A stretch of DNA of 64,000 bases from Frankiales bacterium (GCA_025980325.1 JAICXQ010000002.1:1-64000); one strand, 5' to 3'. Numbered from the stretch's first letter, positions 29,639 through 40,428 are shown. Notes: generated by a model from the letters alone, not told the origin. A program made the numbers and translations.

Positions 29639-30526
29639 ATGACTTCGCGCATGTCATCACGTCCCCGGGGCGGCACCCTCGCGGTGCACCACCCGGCCGA
29701 CGTTCTCCCGCTGCCCGGAAACCTCGATCCGACCGGGCCGCGCGTCACCGTCGTCATCCCGACGAAGAACGAAGCGGCCAACCTGCCGTGGGTGTTCGAC
29801 CGGCTGCCGGCCGGGCTGGCCGAGGTCATCGTCGTCGACGCACACAGCACCGACGGAACGGTCGAGCTGGCACGAGAGCTGCGCGCGGACGTCGTGGTCG
29901 TCCAGCAGTCCCGTCGGGGCAAGGGCAACGCGCTCGCGTGCGCGTTCGCGGTCGCGACCGGCGACATCCTCGTCATGCTCGACGCCGACGGCTCGGCGCA
30001 TCCGGCGGAGATCGTGCGCTTCGTGCAGGCGCTCGAGGCCGGGGCGGACTTCGCCAAGGGATCGCGGTTCCTCGCCGGCGGCGGGAGCGCCGACATCACC
30101 CGGCTTCGCCGCTTGGGCAACCGCATGCTCTCGTGGCTGGTCAACCGCTGCTTCGGTACCGGATACACCGATTTGTGCTACGGCTACAACGCTTTCTGGG
30201 CGCACTGCCTGCCGTACCTCGAGCTTCCGTCGGTGACCGGCGACGAGGCGATGCGCGGCGACGGGTTCGAGATCGAGACGCTGATCAACGTCCGCGTCGC
30301 GCAGTCGCCGCTCGTCGTCAGCGAAGTCGCGAGCTTCGAGTCCCGGCGACTGCACGGCGTCAGCAACCTCAACGCGTGGCGCGACGGGTGGCGGGTGCTT
30401 CGCGTCATCCTCAGCGAGCGCCGGATGCGCAAGCCGCACCCGCAGGTGTTCATTCCGTTCCCGAGCGAACCGTCCATCGGCGAGCGAACGAAACGGCGAG
30501 TGGCGCTCGCCGAAGACGTCGCGTAA
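29639..30526 (+). CDS. Family 2 glycosyltransferase
   Basis: VTVVIPTKNEAANLPWVFDRLP; ILVMLDADGSAHPAEI. Confidence 0.9.
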   Translation: MTSRMSSRPRGGTLAVHHPADVLPLPGNLDPTGPRVTVVIPTKNEAANLPWVFDRLPAGLAEVIVVDAHSTDGTVELARELRADVVVVQQSRRGKGNALACAFAVATGDILVMLDADGSAHPAEIVRFVQALEAGADFAKGSRFLAGGGSADITRLRRLGNRMLSWLVNRCFGTGYTDLCYGYNAFWAHCLPYLELPSVTGDEAMRGDGFEIETLINVRVAQSPLVVSEVASFESRRLHGVSNLNAWRDGWRVLRVILSERRMRKPHPQVFIPFPSEPSIGERTKRRVALAEDVA

Positions 30527-30622
30527 GCCGCGAAACGGAGACTCCCCAGCCATGTCTCTTCTTCAGTCGCAACGGTTCTCGACCCTCGCCAATACCGGCG
30601 TCGCGGCGGGCGAGGGCCGAAG

Positions 30623-32515
30623 ATGGCGGTAATGACCGAGCTAGCCTCGCCGCCGCCGGTGACCCATCGCGCGCCACCGGGTCGCCGGCGCGGGCGGATC
30701 GCGATCGGATCGCTGTCGTTGCTCGCCGCCGTCGCCGGCGGCGTGACGCTCATCGTGGTCGCGTACGCGATGGCGAAGCACTCGACGACCGTCGCGCACT
30801 TCCACGTCTTCTGGCTCGGCTTCGCGCTCGTCCTGTTGCCGGTCGCGATCGCGGGCGGGCGCGCACCGGGCCGGTGGACCGCGGGCGTGCTGCTCGTCGG
30901 GTACGGCGCGATCACCATGCTGCCGAAGCTGCTGATGAGCCCGAACGGGCCGGTGTTCTTCGACGAGTTCGGCCACATCCGGCACGCGAACGACATCGTC
31001 GCGTCCGGCCATCTCAACGTCGCGAGTTCGTACCTGCCGATCCTTCGCGTGTATCCGGGCCTAGAAGTACTCACTGCGTGGTTGCACAACCTCACCGGAG
31101 CCTCCACGTGGCACGTCGGTCAGGCGATCGTCCTGGTCGCACACTGCGGCGTGCTGCTCGTCGTGCGCTGGATCGCGCGCATGGCCGGCCTCGGCGACCG
31201 GGCCGCGTTCTTCGCCGCGCTCGTCTACTCGCTCAACCCGAGCTTCATGTACTTCGACACGCAGTACGCCTACGAATCGCTCGGCCTTCCGTTGTGCTTC
31301 ACCGCGATCGCACTTGCCTTCGCGATCACCCGGACGCGATCGGTCCGCACCGGGCTGTTCTTCGTCGTCGCCGCGCTGGCCGCGGTCGGCGCGTGCATCG
31401 TCACCCATCACGTGTCGGCGGCCGTCATGGTCGTGATGCTCGAGCTCATCTCGCTGATCTCGCCGATCGCCGGCCGGCGGGCGGCGACACCGGTCGCGCG
31501 ATGGGGCGCAGCGACCGTTGCCTTCCTCGGCGTCGCCGGTCTTGCGTTGTGGGTCACCTTCGTCGCGCCGACGACGCTCGACTACATCGACCCGCACGTC
31601 CGCGGCGGCATCCGCGGCGTCGTCGAGATCTTCACCGGCCACTCGTCGACGACATCCGGATCGGCGCGCCATCAACTGTTCTCCGGCGCCAGCGTGCCGG
31701 CGTACGAGAAGGTGCTCGCGTACGTCGCGCCGCTGCTCGCCGGGCTTGCCGTGCTCGGTGCGTTGATCCAAGCGGTACGGGACCGGCGCGACTCGCGCCG
31801 CATCGTCATGGTCACCCCGTTCATCGCGCTGGCCGGGCTGTACTTCGTCTCGCTGCCGCTCGCGTTGACGGTCGACGGCGGCGAGACCGCGCACCGCGCG
31901 TGGGGGTACGGCTACCTCGGCATCGCGATCTGCGCCGCGTACGCCGCGCCGTTCTGGACCCGGTTGTGGGTGCTGCGCGCGCGCTGGGGTTGGCCGGTCG
32001 TCGGTGCGCTCGCGCTGGTCGCGGCCGGCATCGGAAACGTCGCGGCCGGCGAGAACGTGTCGTACCGCTTCCCCGGCCCGTACCAGTTCGGCACCGACAC
32101 GCGATCGCAGACGCCCGAGCTGCATCAACTCGCCGCGTGGATCCGCGCCAACTTGCCGCCGGACATGAAGGTCGTCACCGACCGGTTCACCGGCGAGATC
32201 GTCACCAGCGAGACGACGCTCGACGTGCCGAACCCCGACGAGTCGCGCGCGTACGGTCTCTACCGCGAAGGCGACGAGGCGTCGCCGTCGTTGCGCGCGT
32301 TCCTCGCCCAACACGACTTCCGCTACTGGATCCTCGACACGAGGATCGTCAGCGAATTGCCGGCCGGCAAGTTCTTCGAGGGGTACGCCGGACCGAACAG
32401 CGTGAACCAGGCCGCGTTGGCGGGAGTCGGCAATTCGAGCTTCCGGTCCCCGTCGGGTTTCCTGACCGCTGAGTATCGCAGCGCGCACTACGTCGTCCTC
32501 GTCATCGCACCGTGA
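30623..32515 (+). CDS. Integral-membrane glycosyltransferase-like protein
   Basis: About 10 TM segments; early luminal FDEFGHIRHANDI; large C-terminal soluble domain. Confidence 0.65.
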   Translation: MAVMTELASPPPVTHRAPPGRRRGRIAIGSLSLLAAVAGGVTLIVVAYAMAKHSTTVAHFHVFWLGFALVLLPVAIAGGRAPGRWTAGVLLVGYGAITMLPKLLMSPNGPVFFDEFGHIRHANDIVASGHLNVASSYLPILRVYPGLEVLTAWLHNLTGASTWHVGQAIVLVAHCGVLLVVRWIARMAGLGDRAAFFAALVYSLNPSFMYFDTQYAYESLGLPLCFTAIALAFAITRTRSVRTGLFFVVAALAAVGACIVTHHVSAAVMVVMLELISLISPIAGRRAATPVARWGAATVAFLGVAGLALWVTFVAPTTLDYIDPHVRGGIRGVVEIFTGHSSTTSGSARHQLFSGASVPAYEKVLAYVAPLLAGLAVLGALIQAVRDRRDSRRIVMVTPFIALAGLYFVSLPLALTVDGGETAHRAWGYGYLGIAICAAYAAPFWTRLWVLRARWGWPVVGALALVAAGIGNVAAGENVSYRFPGPYQFGTDTRSQTPELHQLAAWIRANLPPDMKVVTDRFTGEIVTSETTLDVPNPDESRAYGLYREGDEASPSLRAFLAQHDFRYWILDTRIVSELPAGKFFEGYAGPNSVNQAALAGVGNSSFRSPSGFLTAEYRSAHYVVLVIAP

Positions 32516-33693
32516 GGGTCCTGCTCGTCACGGACTTCTTCCCGCCGGTGCGCGGTGGGCTGGAAACACACGTCGACGATCTCGCCGCCGAGCTCGCCGA
32601 GCGCGGGCACGACGTGCACGTCGCGACCCTGACGCCGGACGCGACCGCAACGTCGCCGAAGGTGGACGTGCACGTCGTCACGACCGCGGTCTCCACGCTG
32701 GTGCGGCACGAGCGCGCCGACCGTCCGTTCCACCCGCCGCTGCCCGACCCGCGCGCGCGGGCGGCGTTGGGATCGCTCGTTCGCGAGCTGCGTCCCGACG
32801 TCATGCACGCGCACAGCTGGCTCGGCGTCTCACTCCCCCGGCGCGACCGGCCGCCGACGGTGTTCACCGCGCACGACTACGCGCTGGTCTGCCAGTTGCA
32901 CACGTTGCTGCGCACGAACGGCGAGCGGTGCAGCGGGCCGGCGCTGGGCAAGTGCATCGGCTGCGCCTCCCGCCGTTACGGCGCCGTCCGCTCGACCGCC
33001 CTCGCCGCCGCGACGCCGATCGGCCGCCGGTTGTTGCCCGCCGATCGGGTGCTGACGCTCAGCGAGTACGTCGCGTCGCGAATCGGTCCGTATCTCCGGA
33101 CGACACCGGTCGAGGTCACGGGCGGGTTCGTCCGCACGGCACGCATCGGTGACGATGTCGGGATGCCGGCGTTGCCGTCCCGCCCGTACGTCCTGTACGC
33201 CGGCGACCCCGGCGTGCACAAGGGGCTCGACGGGCTGCTCGACCTGTGGGCGGCGGCCGAGGTGCCGGCACCACTCGTCGTCGCGACGACGAAGCCGCTC
33301 CCTCGCGAGGTCGCCGGCGACGTCACCGTCGTCACGATGACCCGCGCACAACTCGCCGTCGCCCAAACTCGCGCCGCCGTCGCGGTCGTGCCGTCGTTGT
33401 GGGACGAGCCGTACGGGATGGTGGCGGTCGAAGCCCTCACCGCCGGCGTGCCGGTCGTGGCGAGCGCGGTCGGCGCGCTACCCGAACTCGTCACCGACAA
33501 CGTCGACGGCCTGCTGGTCCCGGCCGGCGACCGCGCCGCGTTGGCCGCGGCCTTGCGCAGCATCGTCGGTGACGACGAGCGTCGTACCCAGCTCGCCGCC
33601 GGAGCGCGACGCAACGCGGCACGATTCGCGGCCGCGAACGTCGTGCCGCGGATCGAAGCGGCGTACGTCGCCGCCGCGAAGGCGGCCGCATGA
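32512..33693 (+). CDS. GT4 family glycosyltransferase
   Basis: MRVLLVTDFFPPVRGGLETHVDDLAAEL; AVAVVPSLWDEPYGMVAVEALTAGVPVVAS. Confidence 0.9.
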   Translation: MRVLLVTDFFPPVRGGLETHVDDLAAELAERGHDVHVATLTPDATATSPKVDVHVVTTAVSTLVRHERADRPFHPPLPDPRARAALGSLVRELRPDVMHAHSWLGVSLPRRDRPPTVFTAHDYALVCQLHTLLRTNGERCSGPALGKCIGCASRRYGAVRSTALAAATPIGRRLLPADRVLTLSEYVASRIGPYLRTTPVEVTGGFVRTARIGDDVGMPALPSRPYVLYAGDPGVHKGLDGLLDLWAAAEVPAPLVVATTKPLPREVAGDVTVVTMTRAQLAVAQTRAAVAVVPSLWDEPYGMVAVEALTAGVPVVASAVGALPELVTDNVDGLLVPAGDRAALAAALRSIVGDDERRTQLAAGARRNAARFAAANVVPRIEAAYVAAAKAAA

Positions 33694-34406
33694 GTACGAC
33701 GATCGACCGGGCCCGCGCGGTCAAGCCGATCGACTGCTGGTGGACGGTCGCGGTCATCGACCCGGCTGCGGTACGGGTGCTGCCGTGGATCGTGCGGCGG
33801 CGTTCCATCACCCCGAACCGGATCACCGCGATCGCGTTCGTCGTCGGCGGGGTCAGCGTCGGGTTGTTCGCGGCCGGGCACCTCGTCGCGGGCGCGATCT
33901 GTTACGAGGCGCGGTTCTTTCTCGACTGTCTCGATGGCAAGCTCGCCCGCGTGCGCGGCGAGAGCTCGCCGTTCGGCGCGGCGTTCGACCGGCTCGCCGA
34001 CAGCCTGACGGTCCCCGCGGCGTATGCCGCGATCGGATGGACCCTGGCCGAGCGGCACGTGTGGTCGCACACCTGGGTGCTCGCGGTCGCGTTGATGGCG
34101 GCGATGGTCACGGTGTGCGAGCTGTCCCTCGAAGCGGCCAAGACGTCGGCGCATCACGTCGCGGCAGCCACACCGGCCGGGCCGGCACCCGGCGTCGTCG
34201 CGTGGATGCGCCGGCACCGGCTCACGTTGCGGCCGTGGACCGTCGAGGCGGAGACCGTGGGCCTGTTCCTCGGCCCGTTGGTCTTGTCCGGAGCTGCGCT
34301 CGCGGATCTGCAGTGGGCGATCGCGGCCGTCTACGTCGTCTTCGTCGCCGCCGACATCGCGCTGATGGGCAGGACGCTCACGTCGTCGGCCCGGATCTCG
34401 TCGTGA
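33690..34406 (+). CDS. CDP-alcohol phosphatidyltransferase family protein
   Basis: Signature DCLDGKLARVRGESSPFGAAFDRLAD matches DxxDGxxAR(x8)GxxxDxxxD. Confidence 0.9.
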   Translation: MSTTIDRARAVKPIDCWWTVAVIDPAAVRVLPWIVRRRSITPNRITAIAFVVGGVSVGLFAAGHLVAGAICYEARFFLDCLDGKLARVRGESSPFGAAFDRLADSLTVPAAYAAIGWTLAERHVWSHTWVLAVALMAAMVTVCELSLEAAKTSAHHVAAATPAGPAPGVVAWMRRHRLTLRPWTVEAETVGLFLGPLVLSGAALADLQWAIAAVYVVFVAADIALMGRTLTSSARISS

Positions 34407-35710
34407 CGGGCGTCGTCGTGATGCGCGTCGTCGTGGTGGATCGCACCGCGCAGCGCCATCACCGCGACCCAGACGCAGCCGGTCGCCTGGGCCGCCGTCC
34501 ACGACCAGCCGACCGCGTCGATGCCCCACGTCCGCAGCAGCACGGCCGCACCGCCGAGCGCGATCGCCGCCATCACGAAGTTGAGCACCGCGACCTCGAC
34601 CAGCCGGTGCTGCGCGTTGCGGATGCCGACGTAGCAGTTGGTCACCGCGTCGGCGAGGGCGCCGATCGCGAAGATCCGCAACAACATCGTGCCGTGCGCG
34701 GCGTACTCGTGCCCGAACACCGACAGGATCCGGCCCGCGAACACGAGGACCAGCACCGTCATCGGGATCAGCACGGCGGTCATCGTCGTCGCGGCGAGCC
34801 GGGTCTGCCGGCGCAGGTCCTCGCGGTGCGCGCCCTCGGCGAACAGCGCGAGCCCGATCGACGTCGACACGGTGAACAGGACGCCCGCGATCGACCAGGT
34901 GAAGTACACGTACGCGTTCTGCCGGGTGCCGAGGATCGCGATGACGAGCGCCGGAAACACGAACGGCGGCAACGAAGCGCCGAGCGAGCCGAGCTGGTAA
35001 CCGAGCATCGTGTGCCGGTGGACGAACAGCCGCCGCAAGCCGGAGCGGCGCGGCAGGGCGAGATGCATCCCGAGACGTTCGAGGATCACGATCGCGACGA
35101 TCGCCGACGCGAGCAACGCGACATCCCAGGTCCAGAGAATGCTGGCCGCACTCGGCCGGCGCAGCGCCAGCACCGGCAACAGCAGCAGGGCGATCTTCGC
35201 GACCGCGAAGACGAAGTTGCGACCGAACTGCCCGCTGCTGCGGCGCAGCGCGACGAAGCATCCGTCCAGCGCGACGCACGTCGTGCTCAACCCGCAGCCG
35301 GCGACGAACGCCGCCGCGACCGGCGCCTGCCGCAACTCGTGGAAGTGCGGCGCCCACGACGGCAGCACCGTCACGACGACGAAGCCGGCGACGACGCTCG
35401 CCGCGGTCGTCGTGACCAGGCCGCTGGAGAAGAACTGATCCAGCTCAGCCGGGTCGGTGAAGCGCGGCAACATCTGCACGTACGCGGGCGCCACGCCGAG
35501 GCTGAACACGAAGCCGACGAGGGTGAACGTGCTGATCGCACCGGCCGCGAATCCGACGGTCGAGCTGGACCAGCTGTGCGCCGCGATCAGCCAGTACGCG
35601 TAGCCGAGAGCGGACGTCATGACGGTGGTGCCCATCAGGAATCCGCTGTTGCGCAACAACGAGCGCCGCGCGACCGCCTGCAGCGGCCGGAGCAGCGGTC
35701 GCGGCGACAT
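34331..35710 (-). CDS. Polysaccharide flippase-like membrane protein with His/Asp-rich tail
   Basis: Many TM segments; start MSPRPLLRPLQAVARRSLLRNSGFLMG; tail HHDDAHHDDARHDEIRADD. Confidence 0.75.
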   Translation of the reverse strand: MSPRPLLRPLQAVARRSLLRNSGFLMGTTVMTSALGYAYWLIAAHSWSSSTVGFAAGAISTFTLVGFVFSLGVAPAYVQMLPRFTDPAELDQFFSSGLVTTTAASVVAGFVVVTVLPSWAPHFHELRQAPVAAAFVAGCGLSTTCVALDGCFVALRRSSGQFGRNFVFAVAKIALLLLPVLALRRPSAASILWTWDVALLASAIVAIVILERLGMHLALPRRSGLRRLFVHRHTMLGYQLGSLGASLPPFVFPALVIAILGTRQNAYVYFTWSIAGVLFTVSTSIGLALFAEGAHREDLRRQTRLAATTMTAVLIPMTVLVLVFAGRILSVFGHEYAAHGTMLLRIFAIGALADAVTNCYVGIRNAQHRLVEVAVLNFVMAAIALGGAAVLLRTWGIDAVGWSWTAAQATGCVWVAVMALRGAIHHDDAHHDDARHDEIRADDVSVLPISAMSAATKTT

Positions 35711-35778
35711 GCGGTGCTCCCTCGGGCGACGTTGGCCGGGCCGGACTGGATGGGTGGGCACGGGCGCCGGAGAGTGGC

Positions 35779-37005
35779 ATGACCAATCCCCCGACGACCG
35801 ACCAGCCAATATCGTCCTCTCCGTCCGGTTCGCCCGCAAGGACGGTCGGGGTGAACAAACGGCATTACTGCGTCGTCGGATCCGGTTGGGCGTTCACCAG
35901 CGGCGTGAGCTACTACACCTGCCGACTCACGCACGCGTTCGCCGACGACCACCCGGCCTCCGCGATCCTCATGCGCCGGCTGATCCCGCGGCTGTTCTAC
36001 CCGGGCCGCGCGCGGGTCGGCCGGCCGGTCAACAACCTCGACTACGGCGACCACGTCGCTGTCTTCGACGGCATCGACTGGTGGTGGCTGCCGTCGTTGC
36101 TGCGTGCGATCCGCTTCCTGCGCGCGCAACGGCCGGACGTCGTCGTCCTGCAGTGGTGGACAGCGGCGGTCGCGCACAGCTACCTCGTCCTCGTCCTCGC
36201 CGCGCGCCGGCTCGGCGCGACGGTCGTCGTCGAGTTCCACGAGACCGCCGACACCGGCGAACGCCGGCTGCCGTTCGTCAGCCGGTACGTCCGCGTCATG
36301 GGCCGGGCGATCCTGCGCCGCTGCGCCGGCGTGGTCGTGCACTCGGAGTTCGACCGGGCCGAGGTCGCGGCGCACTACCCGGTCGGAGACCTGCCGATCC
36401 GGGTAGCGCCGCACGGCCCGTTCGACCACCACGTCGGTGAGCCGGCGCCGATCGCGCGCGACAGCGACCGCGACAGCGACGACTTCACCGTGCTGTTCTT
36501 CGGCACGATCCGTCCGTACAAGGGCCTCGAGCATCTGGTCGAGGCGTTCGACTCGCTGTCCGGCGACGAGGTCGCACGGATGCGGCTGCTCGTCGTCGGT
36601 GAGCCGTGGGAGGGCTGGACCCGGCCGCTCGACCTCATCGACACATCCCGGCATCGCGACCGGATCACCCTCGTCGACCGGTACGTGCACGACGACGAGG
36701 TCGCGTCGTTCTTCGCGCAGGCCGACGCGGTCGCGCTGCCGTACCTGCGCTCGTCGGCGAGTGGCCCGCTGCACATCGCGATGTCCGCTGGCCTTCCGGT
36801 CGTGCTCACCGACGTCGGCGGGTTGCGGGCCGCGGCCGGTGACTACGAAGGCGCCGTCTGGGTGCCGCCGTTCGATCCGAATGCCCTGCGGGCAGCACTG
36901 CTCGAACTGCCGTCGCGGCGCGGCGAGCGGTACGCCGACCCGCGATCGTGGGCCGACACCGTCGCGGTGTACGACGAACTCGTGCGCGAGGCCGGGCGGT
37001 CGTGA
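35779..37005 (+). CDS. GT4-like glycosyltransferase
   Basis: FTVLFFGTIRPYKGLEHLVEAF; AVALPYLRSSASGPLHIAMSAGLPVVLTDVGG. Confidence 0.87.
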   Translation: MTNPPTTDQPISSSPSGSPARTVGVNKRHYCVVGSGWAFTSGVSYYTCRLTHAFADDHPASAILMRRLIPRLFYPGRARVGRPVNNLDYGDHVAVFDGIDWWWLPSLLRAIRFLRAQRPDVVVLQWWTAAVAHSYLVLVLAARRLGATVVVEFHETADTGERRLPFVSRYVRVMGRAILRRCAGVVVHSEFDRAEVAAHYPVGDLPIRVAPHGPFDHHVGEPAPIARDSDRDSDDFTVLFFGTIRPYKGLEHLVEAFDSLSGDEVARMRLLVVGEPWEGWTRPLDLIDTSRHRDRITLVDRYVHDDEVASFFAQADAVALPYLRSSASGPLHIAMSAGLPVVLTDVGGLRAAAGDYEGAVWVPPFDPNALRAALLELPSRRGERYADPRSWADTVAVYDELVREAGRS

Positions 37006-38060
37006 GGGTCGCGATCGTCGCCCCGAACTACGCGCCGGTCGTCGGCGGCGTCGAAACGGTCGTCACGCACGTCGCGCGCCATCTTGTCGCGCTCGGTTGC
37101 GAGGTCGAGGTGTGGACGCACCGGCCGCGCGGCCTCGCCGCGCGCGAGGATCTCGACGGCGTCGCCGTCCGCCGGTTCGTCACGACGCCGTCGGCGCGCT
37201 ACCCGCTGTCGCCGTCGTTGTGGCGGCACACGATCCACCACGCCCGCGGGTACGACGTCGTGCACGCGCACAGTTATCACTCGACGGCTGCGCTCGGTCT
37301 CGCGTTGCGCCGGGTGCCGGCGCCGGTCGTCGTCACGACGCACTACCACGGCGTCGGCCATACGCCCGCGGCGCAGGCGATGCATCGCGGCTACCGTCCG
37401 TTCGGAGCGCGGCTGCTCGCGCACGCCACCCGTGTCGTCGCGGTCTCGGCGGCCGAAGAAGCGTTGCTGCGCAAGGACTTTCCGTCGATCGCGGACCGGA
37501 CGGCCGTCGTCGCGAACGGCGTGGACACCGACCGCCTCGCCGCCGCGCAGCCGTGGCAGGACGAGCCGCCCACGCTGCTCGTGGCCGGGCGGCTCGAGCC
37601 GTACAAGCGGGTCGATCGGATCATCGCGGCATTCGGTCGGCTGCCGTCAGTCGGTCAGCTCGTCGTCGTCGGCGACGGTCCGGATCGCGGCCGGCTCGAA
37701 CGGTTGGCCGGGCCGAACGTGCGCTTCCTGGGCCGGGTCGGCGACGACGACCTCGCCCGCTGGCTCCTTACGGCGCGCGGCGTCGTCTCGCTGTCGGCGC
37801 ACGAGGCATTCGGTCTCGTCGCGGCCGAGGGCGTCGCGGCCGGTGCCCGCGCGGTGCTGTCCGACATCCCCGCGCACCGCGAAGTCGCGACGATGCTCGA
37901 CGCCGCGGCGACGGTGGTCGACGCCGGCGACCTCGACGCGGTCCGCGCCGCCCTCGCCGACGCGTTGGCGGCACCGAACGAAGGAGCGCGCGCCGTACGC
38001 AGTTGGCGCGACGTCGCGGCCGACTACCTGGCCGTTTACGAGCGGGCCGTCAGCCGCTGA
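37002..38060 (+). CDS. GT4 family glycosyltransferase
   Basis: VRVAIVAPNYAPVVGGVETVVTHVARHL (GTG start, GTGA overlap); LVAGRLEPYKRVDRIIAAF; VSLSAHEAFGLVAAEGVAAG. Confidence 0.9.
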   Translation: MRVAIVAPNYAPVVGGVETVVTHVARHLVALGCEVEVWTHRPRGLAAREDLDGVAVRRFVTTPSARYPLSPSLWRHTIHHARGYDVVHAHSYHSTAALGLALRRVPAPVVVTTHYHGVGHTPAAQAMHRGYRPFGARLLAHATRVVAVSAAEEALLRKDFPSIADRTAVVANGVDTDRLAAAQPWQDEPPTLLVAGRLEPYKRVDRIIAAFGRLPSVGQLVVVGDGPDRGRLERLAGPNVRFLGRVGDDDLARWLLTARGVVSLSAHEAFGLVAAEGVAAGARAVLSDIPAHREVATMLDAAATVVDAGDLDAVRAALADALAAPNEGARAVRSWRDVAADYLAVYERAVSR

Positions 38061-39561
38061 TCGTCGTGTCGTCGTAGCAGGCGCGGCCGCTTTCGTACGC
38101 CGCCTTCAGGTGCACCTGCACGGTGCCGGCACCGACCGGCGCGGCGCCGCTGACCGTGAGCTGCTGCCAGGTGTTCGACCCGGTGGCGACCGCCGACTCG
38201 ACCTGACCCAGATACACGCCGGTGCTGCTGAACCACGCCAGCGCGACTCGCTCCGAACCCGTCGGCAGCAGCCGGTCGACGTACGTCGTCACCGTGAAGC
38301 GCTCGCCGCCGGTGAGCACCGGCAGCTTCTGCATCACGGAAGGGACCGCTGCCGAATGACCGCTCGTCGCGCTGAAGCACACCGACTGCACACCGGTGCG
38401 GACGAGGTCGCCGGCAACCTGGCCGAGCCCGTCGGCTGCGTCGTACGGCGTCCAGTCGCCGAGCCGGGCGCCGCCGTTGTTGGTCTCGCGTTCGAACCCG
38501 CCGTCGAGGTCGTTGTCGACGACGCCGCCGAAGCTCTCCTTGACCACCGCGGCGGCCGGCTTCCAGGTGCCGTCGACGCGGCGCAGGCCGAAGTGGTACT
38601 CCGTCGGGTCGGGGTTGTTCGGGATGCCGGTCGCGGTGAAGTCGGTGTAGGTCCACGGCGCCGCGGGCGGGACGCCGAGCGCGACGGTCGTGCGTTCGAT
38701 CAGCCGGTAGAAGCGGGCCTGCGCCTCTTCGCCGGCGGCGCCGTCGGGGGTGGACAGACCGGCCTCGCCGACGAGGACCGGACGGCTGCCGGCGACCGAT
38801 TGCGCGGCGCGGATCACGTCGGCAGCGCCGGACGCGTCGCCGTAGTAGTGCACGTCGACGACGTCGATCGACGATGACGGCAGGTCGCCGAGCAACGTCG
38901 CGATCCCCGCAGTGCCGGTGCTGCCGGCGACGGTCAGCGTCCGCGGCACGCCGGCCAGCACGGTCGACAGGTACGGCATGAGTGCCTGCGCCCAGGCGAT
39001 CGCGCTCGCGTTGCCGATCGGGATCTCGTTCTGCAACTCCACCAACGCGATCGTCGGATTGCCCGACTGACCGGCGAGCAGGCTGCGCAGCCAAGCTTCG
39101 GAGCCGGCCACGTCGGCGTACGAACTCCACCAGTCGAACAGGGTGAGTTGCACGCCGAGCCGGGCCGATCGCGCGGTCGAGAGCAGGTCGCGGAAGTTCG
39201 CGAGCATCGTCGGGTCGACGGTCGGGTAACCGAGCGCACTCGGTTGCACGATCACGCGGACCGCGTTGGCGCCGAGCGAGGCGATCGCCTGGAAGTCGGC
39301 GGCTGAGCGCGCGTGCGAGTAGTGCGTCCACATCAAGGTCCAGCCCGCGTCGGCCGGGTAGTAGTTCATCAGCCGCAGGTGACTCACCGGGATTCGTGCG
39401 TTCGCGGTGCTACCGAAGGTCGTCGACGACGGCGCCTGCAACCTCAGATGTGACGCGGGAGCGGCGAGCGCCGCCGCGGTGCCGACCCCGCTGCCGACGA
39501 CGACCGCGGCGGCAAGAAACGCGCGCAGGAGTCGTCGCCGTGGCAGTGCGGTCGGGCCCAC
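38050..39561 (-). CDS. Secreted glycoside hydrolase (GH5/cellulase-like) with C-terminal carbohydrate-binding-like domain
   Basis: LGANAVRVIVQP; IALVELQNEIPIG; VDVVDVHYYG; VLVGEAGLST; signal/TM N-terminus. Confidence 0.75.
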   Translation of the reverse strand: MGPTALPRRRLLRAFLAAAVVVGSGVGTAAALAAPASHLRLQAPSSTTFGSTANARIPVSHLRLMNYYPADAGWTLMWTHYSHARSAADFQAIASLGANAVRVIVQPSALGYPTVDPTMLANFRDLLSTARSARLGVQLTLFDWWSSYADVAGSEAWLRSLLAGQSGNPTIALVELQNEIPIGNASAIAWAQALMPYLSTVLAGVPRTLTVAGSTGTAGIATLLGDLPSSSIDVVDVHYYGDASGAADVIRAAQSVAGSRPVLVGEAGLSTPDGAAGEEAQARFYRLIERTTVALGVPPAAPWTYTDFTATGIPNNPDPTEYHFGLRRVDGTWKPAAAVVKESFGGVVDNDLDGGFERETNNGGARLGDWTPYDAADGLGQVAGDLVRTGVQSVCFSATSGHSAAVPSVMQKLPVLTGGERFTVTTYVDRLLPTGSERVALAWFSSTGVYLGQVESAVATGSNTWQQLTVSGAAPVGAGTVQVHLKAAYESGRACYDDTTISG

Positions 39562-39693
39562 GGGTCGTAGCTTCGGCTCGAACTGGCCCAGACTGACGCG
39601 AATCCGAGCGAAATGGCCAAATGACCAGTCGTTCTGACTAACCCGCCGTAGTCACCGATAGCCTCGGCGCGTGCGCGGCGGGGTCGACCTTCG

Positions 39694-40428
39694 ATGATCG
39701 GCCTCGTCCTCGCAGCCGGTGCCGGCCGCCGGCTCGCACCGCTGACCGACGACCTGCCGAAGGCACTCGTCCCGGTTCGCGGCGACGCGGTCGGGATCCT
39801 CGACGTCACCGTCGCCCACTTCGCCACCGTCGGGTTGACCCGGATCGCGATCGTCACCGGTCACGCCGCGCATCGAGTCGCGGTCCGCGTCGCCGGCTGG
39901 GAGCAACAGCACGGCGTGACGATCGAGTTGGTGCACAACGACCACGCCCTGGACTGGAACAACGCGTATTCGCTGTGGTGCGCCCGCGAGCACTTCGCCG
40001 GTGGCGCGTTGTTGTGTAACGGCGACACGTTGCATCCGGTCGCGGTGCAACGGCAACTGCTCGACGTGCCGGGCGACACGGTGTGCCTCGCGATCGACCG
40101 GCACAAGACGCTGGGCGAGGAGGAGATGAAGGTCCGGCTCGACGACCAGGGGCGCTTGCTGCGGATCAACAAGGGTCTCGATCCTGGCTCCGCCGACGGC
40201 GAGTACATCGGCGTCACGTTGATCCCGAGCGCCGCCGCAAAGGCGCTGACGGCTGCGCTCGAAACCACGTGGCGCCGCGACCCACAGCTCTATTACGAGG
40301 ACGCGTACCAGGAGTTGGTGGACACCCGCGTCGACGTCACGTCGGTCGACATCGGGATCACCGAGTGGACCGAAGTCGACGACCATCGCGATCTGGCGCG
40401 AGCGCGGGAGATCGCATGCCGTTACTGA
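39694..40428 (+). CDS. Sugar/polyol-phosphate nucleotidyltransferase (cytidylyltransferase-like)
   Basis: MIGLVLAAGAGRRLAPLTDDLPKALVPV signature; LLCNGDTL. Confidence 0.88.
   Translation: MIGLVLAAGAGRRLAPLTDDLPKALVPVRGDAVGILDVTVAHFATVGLTRIAIVTGHAAHRVAVRVAGWEQQHGVTIELVHNDHALDWNNAYSLWCAREHFAGGALLCNGDTLHPVAVQRQLLDVPGDTVCLAIDRHKTLGEEEMKVRLDDQGRLLRINKGLDPGSADGEYIGVTLIPSAAAKALTAALETTWRRDPQLYYEDAYQELVDTRVDVTSVDIGITEWTEVDDHRDLARAREIACRY

Noticed and set aside
29563-32472. 969-aa plus-strand ORF
   Set aside because: Alternate frame of the GT2 and membrane GT genes; Arg-rich, no domain
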